Origin: Parascedosporium putredinis
Lineage: Eukaryota; Ascomycota; Sordariomycetes; Microascales; Microascaceae
Direction of reading: 5' to 3'
Length of the DNA stretch: 64,000 nt
NCBI GenBank assembly: GCA_949357655.1
Contig: CASHTG010000006.1
Location: 124,001 to 188,000, forward strand
Shown piece by piece: positions 54,495 through 64,000 of the stretch. The position numbers and the translations under genes are program-made. The notes below the pieces were generated by a model. That model saw nothing but the letters and a program-made list of their open reading frames with translations, had not been told where the DNA came from and searched no databases. Numbering within the stretch: position 1 is the first letter of the stretch; each line of letters begins with the position of its first letter.

Positions 54495-56945
54495 GGTGTC
54501 AAGGTGGAAAGGCTAGGACCGGATTGTATGCCGCGAGCCGACCGTGATGGCGCAAAAGCTCAGATTCGCCGACCATTGTTATCGTCCTTTTAAGAATCTT
54601 GGATGAGATGTCGACTCAAACTCCTTTCTGTGTGTTTGGGAAAGACGAGAGAATCTCAAACGCTGGAAGAATAGGCCGCGTCACGGATTGCGAGTCTCGC
54701 CAACAGGACAATATAGAATTAGCGGGCGGTGACCCCCGTCGCGGCAAGAGGCTTGAGCCTGAGACGGCGGTCGACATACCGTCCACAGATGATGCCATCG
54801 CTGGAGAAAATGACTAATCTTGGAAGTTGAACGCGGCGACACGGCGCGGCATTAAAGGCAAATGATACGGCAAGAAGCATAGGAGCAAGAGGGAGGGAAG
54901 GCGGACAGAAAAACCAGGATTCGCGTGTTTCATTGGGTATATTGGCTACTCGATGCGCCGGAATATGGGATGATGATCCTCATCGTGGGCCCTGCATTTA
55001 GCCGTGGGCTGATTTAAGGTGGACTGCGACCCAAAAGCAGAGCCTTCAATGCTGTTTTTCCCCCTCCCTTCCATTTCGGTTCTTGCACGGGATGCAACAA
55101 GCTACTCATCTCCGACCCGGAATAGATCCATAGGGTCTAGTGGGGGTTGAGAACCCGTGGGCGACGTACGGCGCCGACGTATTCATCTGATTGTGGTAGG
55201 AGTTCCCGAGAAATTATAAATTGACCCAATATCCTCTTGGGTCGGCGAGGGCCACGAATGCAGGCAAGGGAACTCGAGATAAGCATTTTTTCCTTCTTCT
55301 TCTTTTCCCATAGCCCGGAACGGAATTTGTTATCGCGGGGTGCTCGCCGGCAGGGTTTGGATGAATGATAGGAGCGGCTCACACACATGTCCGAGAACAC
55401 GGCCGAGGGCGGGATTCGAGGGTGAACGCGTAAGGCTGCTCGTAGACAAGCTTTCAGGGCTGCCCGCCACTTTTCCGTATCAATCGGGTATGTGATCGGG
55501 TGTGGTGGGGGATAGTAGAGCATCATGTAGAGTACATATTAGACGTTTGTTGGAGAACATGGTGCCCGGTACCGTGGGTTTCTTGGCTACATCGTCGTAG
55601 GCCAAAATTAGCAACGTCCAGTGTTACTCTTGATTAAGAATCACGAGCTTGCAGGTATAGTAACCTTCTTATGCAGTAACCCAAGTAATCTAGATAAAGA
55701 TGCGTCCTTGATCGATATCACGCACAATTTTTAGTAGTTAGTGATCTAGTTTCATATCGCCTATGGCTCCATATCTAACAGAGCTTTACGACCACTCCGC
55801 GCGCATGTTATTGCTTTAAACGTAGGCCACGCCTCGGTAACCTCTGCACCATATCCAAACATGGCCCATTACCCACAGTGATAGTTGGTCTTAGAGATTG
55901 CCAGGGTTAGTCTCCTGAAGCTCTTGTTCAGTGATGCTTGTACAAGCAGCTTCCGCTTGGCAAAATGTGGCTTGAGCCATGGTTATAGTCAAACGCCGTG
56001 ACGCCACACTAGAAGGTGTCAGTAGAGACTTGGCGTAAGCGGATTTCCCAAAGCAAGGAGAATAATCCACATTGTCGGGCTGGACTCGTCTCGTCGCGGA
56101 GGAAGCATAGCTGGGTTCGATCGCAGGCATAACATGCTGTCAGACAGAAACCTTAAAGTCTGTGTCGGTCTATGTATGCACACATACCGGATTCCAATCG
56201 TGATATTTGTAGCTCTGGAGAATCCCCATCGGGCGCCGGGGCAGGGTAGTGGTGCCTAACAGTTCTTCGAAGAAATCCTGTTGCGAATGCGTGTCTTGTT
56301 TCCAACTTCATTGATAGGTCCGAGCCCTTGCGACGCTGTTCTATCACTCTTCCTGGATAGTTTTCTTGTATTCTTAGATTCACAGAAAATAGTCTGATGA
56401 AGTCCTGACTAGGTGGCGTAGAAATCAACCCTTCTTTCTCGCTCATATCCAGGCTCGTAAAGTGACTCTATGAGCAGAGGCTGCTGGTAGGGTGTCTAGC
56501 CTTCCAATTTTTTCACATGCTGGGGAATTTTTCTGGGATAGAAGAAACCATTTTCAAGGTAATCTTCAAGTGTGACCCTGAGAAAATAATTCATGTGCGA
56601 TGCCTGTGGTGCAAGAAACTTTTCCTTGACCAAGCCAAGCAAGATCCGAACCAAGCCTAAAAGGGCAAGTGTCGAAAAATTTCCCTCTTCAACATTATCT
56701 GTCACTGCTCGTCTGTCATTGGCCAATTCAGCTTCGAATCCCTTGACCCCTCGACTATTTTGTATTGTGGATTCGAGCTCTTCCCCCACCACTTTTTGTT
56801 AGTGATCACTCCAAGCTATCAAGAAACCGACTTGAAATCAACCAACTCTCCAGGCCCGGCTCCCTTTTTCATTTTGAGGGAAATATTCTGAAAGGCAAAG
56901 ATCGTCCATAGTTTCCTGATCTCCTGGCTCCACGAATTCCTAATA
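54495..56945. other. Intergenic 2.5 kb upstream of ACR3
   Basis: This holds the promoter of the acyltransferase, then AT-richer sequence, then the ACR3 promoter. Minus-strand frames at 55891-56792 are listed separately as a doubtful gene. Confidence 0.4.
55891..56792 (-). other. Possible unassigned multi-exon gene or remnant
   Basis: Three successive minus-strand frames have protein-like composition. They are 56496-56792 (GFEAELANDRRAVTDNVEEG), 56153-56446 (MSEKEGLISTPPSQDFIRLF) and 55891-56130 (RRVQPDNVDYSPCFGKSAYA). The first has no ATG. A CTAAC branch-like sequence followed by AAAAAG precedes it, so it could be an internal exon. I recognise no domain. It would be divergent from ACR3, whose neighbours in other fungi sometimes include arsenic-response genes, but nothing here shows that. 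Confidence 0.2.
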
Positions 56946-58408
56946 ATGACTCCCGTTGTCGTTGAGAGACCCGAGGACCCGAGTCCACCGAACCCGGTTT
57001 CCAAGATTTCGCGAGCAAGTCTAAGTGAAGTCGAGAAGCAAGATTGCGAAAATACTTCAGCAACGCCCAAGACTAGCTCTCTCATTCGAGGTTTAGGATG
57101 GGTAGACCGACTCCTGGCGCTATGGATCTTCCTCGCCATGGCGATCGGTATCATCCTGGGGAACTTTGTCCCGTCAACAGGGCCAACACTACAAAAGGGA
57201 AAGTTTGCCGATGTTTCGGTTCCGATCGGTAGGCACCCATCCATGCTTGTGGTCTAGCCACATTGTTACTCCATACAGATTTCACTGATGCTGATGGCAT
57301 TTCTACGCAGCCGTCGGACTCCTCGTCATGATGTACCCCATCTTGTGCAAAGTGAGGTACGAGATGCTCCCAAAGCTTCTCTCCCACCGCGACATGTGGA
57401 AGCAAATCCTGGTGAGCGTTGTGCTCAACTGGATCGTTGCTCCCTTCTTGATGGTAAGAGCCCCACCACTGAACCTACGGGCTCAGTTACGAATTTTCAG
57501 CTTGGTACTAACTCTGCCCGACGGCGTAGCTTGGTCTTGCGTGGGCTTTCTTGCCCGATAAAAGCGAACTGCGCAATGGCTTGATTCTCGTGGGATTGGG
57601 ACGCTGCATCGCAATGGTATGGATACAAACACTGTTTGGCATTCACTCGTAGCAAGTACCTTGGAAATTCCACTAACATGCCGTGGTGCTGCAGGTTCTC
57701 ATCTGGAACAGCCTCGCGGCCGGCGACAGCGAATACTGCGCCATCCTCGTCGCCATCAACTCCATCTTGCAAATGGTCTTGTTCGCGCCCCTCGCCGTCT
57801 TGTTCATCCGCGTCATCGGTGGCGAAACCGGCGACCTCGACGTTTCCTACGAAGTCGTCGCCCGCAGCGTGGGCATCTTCCTCGGCATCCCCCTCGGCGC
57901 CGCCATCATCACCCGCTTCGCGCTGCAAGCTCTAGCGGGCCCCGCGTGGTACGAAAGGGTGTTTCTGCGCGTCGCGGCGCCCTGGTCCCTCGTCGGCCTC
58001 CTCTACACCATCATCGTGCTATTCGCCTCGCAGGGGAGCCAGGTCGTGCACCAAATCGTCTCCGTGGTGCGCGTCGCCGCCCCGCTCGTCGTGTACTTCA
58101 TCGCCATCTTCTTCGTCACGCTGTACGGCGCGCGGAGGCTCGGTTTCAGTTATCCGCTCTGCGTCACGCAGAGCTTCACGGCCGCCAGCAATAACTTTGA
58201 GCTCGCTATTGCGGTGGCGGTGGCGACGTACGGACCTCAGAGCGATCAGGCGTTGGCGGCTACCGTGGGGCCGCTGATCGAGGTGCCGGTGCTGCTGGGG
58301 TTGGTCTACGTTACGCGGTTGGTCGCGAAGCGGTGGGCGTGGAGGAGTAGCGGCGGCATTAAACAAGGCGGCTTCATCGACATTTGCAAAAATACGGGCT
58401 TTCCGTGA
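56946..58408 (+). CDS. ACR3: Arsenite efflux transporter Acr3
   Basis: This is a plasma-membrane As(III) exporter of the BASS/ACR3 superfamily, 408 residues and about ten helices. Exons are 56946-57228, 57311-57453, 57530-57616 and 57695-58408; their sum is 1227 nt with no lost base. Landmarks are LALWIFLAMAIGIILGNFVP, VGLLVMMYPILCKVRYEML and the essential Cys in GLGRCIAMVLIWNSLAAG. SFTAASNNFELAIAVAVATY follows near the C-terminus. The N-terminal 55 residues are polar and cytosolic. No arsenate reductase is adjacent in the window. The function is well supported by the motifs. Confidence 0.95.
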
Positions 58409-58770
58409 AGTGAAAAAGGAAAGAGAAGGCTCCCATGCATAAGTGAAAAGCTGCGCGGTTGCTGCTATGAATAGCCCTCTTGGGCCATAGAATATGAATT
58501 AGAGTAGTAGAGAACTGAAGATTTCGAAGTAGAGGCCATGAGAAAATAGATACAAGACCCTCTAAGCAAAAAAAATGACGTTAAGTGTATGTACAGCAAA
58601 AAAGTGTCGTTGGCAACACGCGAACAAAGATTCCCCGCCCGCTTCTACAAATATGCGACACGCGAACCGCCGACAAAAGGAATGTGATGAATGATGCGCT
58701 GTTCTGAAAAGATAAAAAAAAAAAAAGATTGTACCCCCGCCTATATTTCCCCTTCGCCCTCTCGCTCAAC
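58409..58770. other. Intergenic between convergent ACR3 and hydrolase genes
   Basis: Only 3' flanks are present, with A-rich runs near 58569 and 58712-58726. Confidence 0.4.
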
Positions 58771-59834
58771 TTACTTTCCCAGCCATCCCAGCAGCTTTTC
58801 ATGGAACAAGGTGGGGCTCGAGATCTGAGGCGCATGGCCAAGGTCAGGGAACCGGATCAGCGTGCCCCTAGGTAACTGGCTCAGGACGTAGGGGCCCAGC
58901 TTGTCGAACTTGCCGAGCTTGGCAGCGACCTCGGGAGGAGACCACTGGGCGCCGATGGCGGTGATGTCCTTCTCTCCGATCATGAGGAGGGTCCGGGGCT
59001 GGAGGCGGGAGAACTCGTGCGCGATCGGCTGGGTCAGCACGAGGTCGACGATGCGGGCCTGGATCCGGACAAAGGCGTCCCTCTGGCTACCGTAGTAGAT
59101 GTTGACGAGCATCTTGACCCAGACGTCGTAGGCGTCGCTCCAGGAGCCGAGGTAGTAGGCGGCCTGCTCGTAGCCGCGGATGGACTGGTAGGTGGAGGCG
59201 GCCTCGTTGGCCTGCGTGACGTCGGGGTCACGTAGGGGACGCCCTTGGCGGTGTAATCCTCTAGTCCGATGGCATTCACCAAAACGAGTTCGGCGGCGCG
59301 GTCCGGGTACATGAGACCGAAGCGGGTGGCGAGCATGCCGCCGAGCGAGTGGCCGATGACGCTCACGCCGCCGGATAGGCCGAGCGCGTCGAGGAGGTCG
59401 GCGGTGTTGGCGGCGAACTGGTGCAGGCTGTACTGGTACCAGTCGGGCTTGGAGGACTTGCAGAAGCCGACCTGGTCGGGGGCGATGACGCGGTACCCGG
59501 CCTTGCTGAGGGCGGCGATGGTGCCCTGCCACGTTGCGCCGCAAAAGTTCTTGCCGTGGAGGAGGACGGCGGTCTTGCACGGGGTGGGGCGGCACCGGGA
59601 GGGTGGGCGCGACGTCCATGAAGGCCATTTCGACCTCGCGGCCCTGGGAGACGAAGCGGTAGAGCTGTACTGGGTAGGGGTAGGTGAAGTTGGAGCCGTT
59701 GAGGTCGTTGGCGAAGGGGCCGGTGAGGATGGTGCCTTTGCCGGCTCTGGCGGCGTGGGGGAGGAGGCGCTAGCGCTGGCGCTGGCGCTGGCGACGGTGG
59801 CGAGGAGCCCCGAGAGGAAGCGGAGGAGTCTCAT
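58771..59834 (-). CDS. Secreted alpha/beta hydrolase
   Basis: This is a serine hydrolase of about 355 residues in a single exon. The signal peptide is [20 protein letters not shown], its end built from a short Ala-Ser codon repeat. Then come [14 protein letters not shown], the oxyanion segment [26 protein letters not shown], the nucleophile elbow [15 protein letters not shown], an acidic residue in [12 protein letters not shown] and the catalytic His in FPDLGHAPQ. The order matches the haloperoxidase/epoxide-hydrolase-like branch. Four bases are missing, one near 59748, two near 59585-59600 and one near 59230 (YVDPDVTQ). The true product may be a lipase, esterase or peroxidase-like hydrolase; this is not decidable. 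Confidence 0.84.
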
Positions 59835-62800
59835 GGCTGGGTGGGTGGCTGGTGATATGGGGGCGTGGTGTATGTGTGTGTATGTAGGTATGTCTGCTAG
59901 ACGGAGCCTAGAGGGAGAAGGAGTGGTGGACTGGGAGAAGGTCGGGAGAAGGTTCGAGGAAGTTCTTCTCACGGCATAGGAAGGGAGGATATAGTCATCG
60001 GACGGGAAGGAGGGAGACGGGACGAGAAAAATGAAAAGTGAGAGAAAGAGGGTGTGGAGGGGGAAGAAGAAGGCAACGGAGGAACCAACAGCTTGGAAGA
60101 TGCCGTCTTGAAGGACCGGATGCTTGGGATCCTGTCCGATTTAACCTAGGATGGAGAGAGAGAGAGAGAGCAAGGATACACAAAGATGTGCGCCAAGGAG
60201 GCGCGGAGCGGGAAATAAAATGGAGGAACAATAAGAAAAGGGTTGCAACGGGTACGGCAAAGGGAAATAAGATATGCCAAGGCTAGTAATGAAAAAGAAA
60301 ACAATCAAAGGGGAAGGGAGGCAAAAGAAAAGAAAAGAAAAAGGGAAGAATCATAATAATAAAACTAACCCTTTGGGAGCAAAGGCGGCGAGAGCGAGCA
60401 GGGTTTCACAGATACACGGCCTGGCTATGGCGGGATGACAGGGTCTTTCCGAATGGAGGGCAGACATAGGCGGAGATGCAACGACGTGTATCTCTATCGC
60501 CGGCTATCCGGTGATATCTGTAAGCCGGGATCGTATGAGAGGAGGGGAGGTGAGGTGAAGTGGGATGCCGCTTGGACCCTCACGCAGCGTTGCCTACATA
60601 TCCATGGTTCAATGTTCTCGACGATGCGTCCCTCTGACGAAAAAGGGCAACATTTGTCCCTTTCTTTTCTTTTTCTTCTTTCTTTCTGTTGTTCTTTTCT
60701 CGCCTCTTGCCTATTTTCGTATTTTTCTTTTGGTTTGTAGTGCTGCATTTGTCACGGTTGGACTATTGTAGGCCACACCCGCAGTAGCTTGGAATACCTT
60801 AAGCTAAGAGCGGGGAGTCGGGCCTTTGCTCGTCTTGGGAGAGGCTCAAAAGGGTGCGAAGGGGGAGTCAAATCTCCCAGTCCCCGGCGTGTGGCTTGAC
60901 GAACCCGGGGCGCGATCGTCCCTACTTCTTTTGATTAGCCAGATGATTGACACGAGAAAAAAAAAAGAGTCTAAATCTGCTGAGGCCATGGGCTCGGGTC
61001 CCGGGATCTCCCTTTGGGACCCGTCCAGTCGGGGACTGCGAGACAAGGACTCTGGTGCCAGCAGCGATCTCTCTCTGTTTTTTTTTTTCTTGTTTCGCCA
61101 CAGGCTAGAGCCGACCCAGCTCGGATGAGACAGGCAGGACCACAGCGATCTGCAAACCTGCGCATCCGCTGCAGTGGTCCGTTGGGAGAGAGGCGGCGCG
61201 GACTGATTGGAGAGGGAGGATTCGCAATCCGACGGCTCGACCGCTCGTGAAATGCACCGGAGTTGATAGATCATGAAAACGGAGAGGTGGTGGTTGGGAT
61301 GTTGTCGTACAAGAAAACACGTAGCGTGGGCGCGTGCGCACCCACGCAAGCACACGTATACGACAGGACTCCGGGACGGGGAGAGCATCGCTCGTCGTGG
61401 GAGAACAAGGGGAGCTGGCGTGTGTGGCTATGCGATGAGGGTTTTTCCTTGCTAGCACTAATAAAAAAGAAACCCACCAGCTCTATCTAAACCGATTTGT
61501 TGCTGGCCAGGATCAGGTTGGGATTTGGTCAATGCTATCCCTTCCCCCTCCGTCTCCCTGCGTCCCCCTCCTGGACATTAGAAGCAGACCCTTGAACATG
61601 TAAGCTTCCAGTCGCAGCAATATTGCTCAAGCTGCTTCTCGGGACCGCTCGAGCCATGTCCGGCGGTTGGCGGGAACCCCTTGCGTTAAAAATACATTTA
61701 TCGACGACTGAATCGTCTTCCCCGTGCCGAAGGGAGAGGAGATGGGCAAATTATTCCCCTTTTTCTTTTTTGTCTCCGTTCATCTCGCGGACGCTAATGC
61801 TGTAAAATTTAACCGCCCATTCCCAGCTGGACCAGGACGCCACAGCGCCGGGGGTGGATGCAGGAACTGGGGAACGGAGGGGGACACCGGGTTTGACGTT
61901 CCCAGCGCCCCGATGCGGTGGGAAAAAGCGGAGAAAAATGGGCAAGGGGAGAGTGATTTTTCTCGCTGGCTGTCTCTCTCCTCCTCTTATCGTCTTACTC
62001 GTATCTGTTGGCCTTGGCGAGGCATTGCTGAGAAAACAAAACCTGCGAACAATAATACTAGTCTATAGTAAGCCCCTTATAGTGTCGGGCCCTTGCGATT
62101 CTTCACGTGGCAGACAGCAAGCGTCATCCACCGCGTTGGAACGGCATTGTTGAGCTAGTAAGGGGCGCAAGACTGAGCCTAACGGCGGATTTCCTTCAAT
62201 ATAATGTTGAGTAAAGGGCCAACGCATTCAAAGTGCAGCGACGAAAGCCTGCAAGAGGATCCTGTAAGGGAGGCAGAGGAGGGAGGCTAGCAAGGAACGG
62301 ATGTAAGGGAGGGCCAAACACGAGAATTCATCGGGTATGTCAAGGAGAGAGAGGCCAGACCAAAAGAAATAGAGGTGATGAGTCCAACTGAGCGATTTTC
62401 GTCAGGTGAGGTCGACCTTCATGCTCTTGGCACGAATCTGACAGGGAGCTGTCCCGGAACGGGAAGCTCTGTACCCCGGAGACGATCATTGGGGATGGGA
62501 TAGGCAATCAGCCTTAAAAACACGACCACTCTCCCACGATTCACGATTCAGGTGGTCCGAGCCACCCTTGTGCCCTCGAGCACTCAAGTGCACAGAGCAC
62601 ACACAGCACTGGGGCTTGCCCTTTGAATCTAGGCACAAAGCGATGAAGGGCACGGAGCTTGTTTGCCATGATGTTTGCTCGGCGAGCGGAGTTATGCGAC
62701 ACAAACATCCAATTTTGCAATGTTAATATTAATAAGGATGGGAATCTGGAATGGCATGTTGCGGATTCCTTTCAATCACACCCTACTCTACGCTAGGAAT

Positions 62801-64000
62801 ATTACAAGCTTTCCCAATTCGCTAGTTGGTGCTCAGGATATTTTCTTCTTCTCTTAATTCTGCTCTCTTGATGACATTTACACGAGCGCGACGTTCTATC
62901 AGCCGACTACGCCAGAGTAAATGCTAATAGATCAAAGAAGGTATTGGCCAATGTCAAAATATCCTGTCATGATCACGATTGATTCGGGCTTGCTGGGTGA
63001 GCTTTGTGTACCGAGGTGGACGTCCTGTCAAATCCAATTCCTGGACGACACGCTACCCCCACGAAACCCAAGAGAGCAATGGATCCATCGTATTCAGGTC
63101 ACATGCCGTGAGGATCGTCTCCGGTAGGTGGACGTCTTGACTCGAGACCTCTCGCTATATAAAACTATCTCCGGTGAGGTGGACTTATGAAGAGAAGAAG
63201 CAGCTTTTAATTCCTCCGTCGAAGTGATGCTATTGGCAAAGGGCAATTAAGTCTGGCAGACTTGTAACGTCCAACCCCAAGTTAAATAGCAATCCCGTGG
63301 AGCTGGCCACCCACGCTTTTCGTGTCATTGTGGGCACCAAGAGGAAATGAAGATCCTAGACTCCAACTGCAGAGGCTTCCGGATCTGGTTCCGCCATGCC
63401 ACACCGAGGACTCTAAGGGCCGCCCCTCCACGAGTGATCGACATTGTGGCAGAGCGCCGCTTGGGGGCTTTTAAGGGATGTGCTTGCTTGTTTGTTTGGC
63501 TATCGGCTGAGTTGCAGTTGCAGAGGCGTCACGAGACAGGGGCAAGGAGCCAAGCGCAGCTGGGGTTATTAGTTTTGCGATCCACGCTAGTCAGGCGCAG
63601 CCCACTCACGCTAAGAGGTGCTGCAAGCCCCCGACGATCTGTATCCCTGTATAGCGCAGGGCGGCGCTCTTGATCCCGTTGCAAGCGTCCCGCCTGTGCT
63701 AGAGGTCAGGCGCGGGACGACCCTCCAGAGGCAGAGTGGATTGACATTTGTAAGAACATGGATATCATTTGATGGACGATATCGTTTGGCAAAACAGAAA
63801 CCCTATAGTCTGTGGCCATGGTCGCCGCCAAGCTCGCCCAGTTGCACGCTCTCTTTCTGTGGCGCCGCAGCAGCACCCTCTAAAACAAGGAGATGTGTAT
63901 TACCTCGCCCGCTTCACGATCCAAACGCTTCCTTGGCCCGAGATGACGAAATCTCGTGCTTCAAAGCTTTCAAAGCGCCACCTCCGAGTCTTCGCGACGC
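59835..64000. other. Gene-poor 4.2 kb at the right edge
   Basis: No recognisable gene is present. The first 200 bp are the promoter of the hydrolase. There is a (GA)n run at 60154-60170 and polypyrimidine tracts near 60650-60730. The last 120 bp, read on the minus strand, contain a protein-like frame (RFESFEARDFVISGQGSVWI) before a GTAATA, possibly an exon of a gene beyond the edge; this is too short to call. Confidence 0.4.
60154..60170. repeat. (GA)n microsatellite
   Basis: About eight GA units lie in the upstream flank of the hydrolase gene. Confidence 0.75.

Noticed and set aside
63347..63673. Plus-strand frame of 108 codons near the right edge
   Set aside because: It is Arg/Leu-rich, shows no family features and has no supporting context.
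1..64000. Widespread pseudogene formation or repeat-induced point mutation
   Set aside because: Breaks are one-base losses, not C-to-T changes with stop codons. Catalytic residues and splice sites are intact.

Overview
The window is nuclear DNA of a filamentous ascomycete (Pezizomycotina, most likely Sordariomycetes). Genes have short GT..AG introns of about 50-200 bp with CTAAC-type branch points. Intergenic tracts are CT/GA-rich, and the content (Fet3/Ftr1 iron uptake, class I hydrophobin, galactose oxidase, tannase, GMC oxidase, DUF4360 and DUF7136 secreted proteins, Acr3) is typical of these fungi. No tRNA, rRNA, CRISPR array or intact transposon was found.

Layout. 0-3.2 kb: divergent FET3 (cut by the window edge) and FTR1, the high-affinity iron uptake pair. 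4.6-9.6 kb: NAD-dependent formate dehydrogenase, a CMP/dCMP-type deaminase, and a convergent NCS1 nucleobase permease. 11-17.4 kb, all minus strand: an atypical SDR, a LITAF-like zinc-ribbon protein and a soluble bacterial-type P450. 18.9-24.9 kb: a Dal5-like MFS carrier, a secreted GMC oxidoreductase and a GNAT acetyltransferase. 25.5-27.7 kb: two small secreted proteins (DUF4360 and a class I hydrophobin). 27.7-31.4 kb: a gene-poor stretch. 31.4-35.4 kb: a tannase/feruloyl esterase and a galactose oxidase facing each other. 36.5-45.8 kb: an MFSD5/MOT2-type molybdate transporter, a membrane-anchored methyltransferase, a DUF7136 GPI-type protein and a secreted GNLGDLL-repeat protein. 48-54.5 kb, all minus strand: a DXD glycosyltransferase, a conserved fungal protein of unknown role and an HXXXD acyltransferase. 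56.9-59.8 kb: the arsenite efflux pump Acr3 and a secreted alpha/beta hydrolase. 60-64 kb: no gene recognised.

The dominant oddity is technical. Nearly every coding region needs one or more single bases restored, almost always in a homopolymer run and always as a loss, to give a full-length protein. I infer about 40 lost bases in 19 genes. With those losses allowed for, the exon sums come out divisible by three and catalytic motifs stay in frame. This looks like uncorrected homopolymer deletion in the assembly, not pseudogenes. Wherever an entry says a base is missing, the gene is probably intact in the organism.

Functionally the window mixes housekeeping and nutrient transport (iron, molybdate, nucleobases, arsenite export) with secreted plant-polymer enzymes and surface proteins, as expected of a saprotroph or plant-associated fungus. 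I see no complete secondary-metabolite cluster with a backbone synthase. The best novelty candidates are the GNLGDLL-repeat secreted protein with an in-frame 63-bp intron, the P450 lacking the usual I-helix threonine, and the small glycosyltransferase/acyltransferase group.
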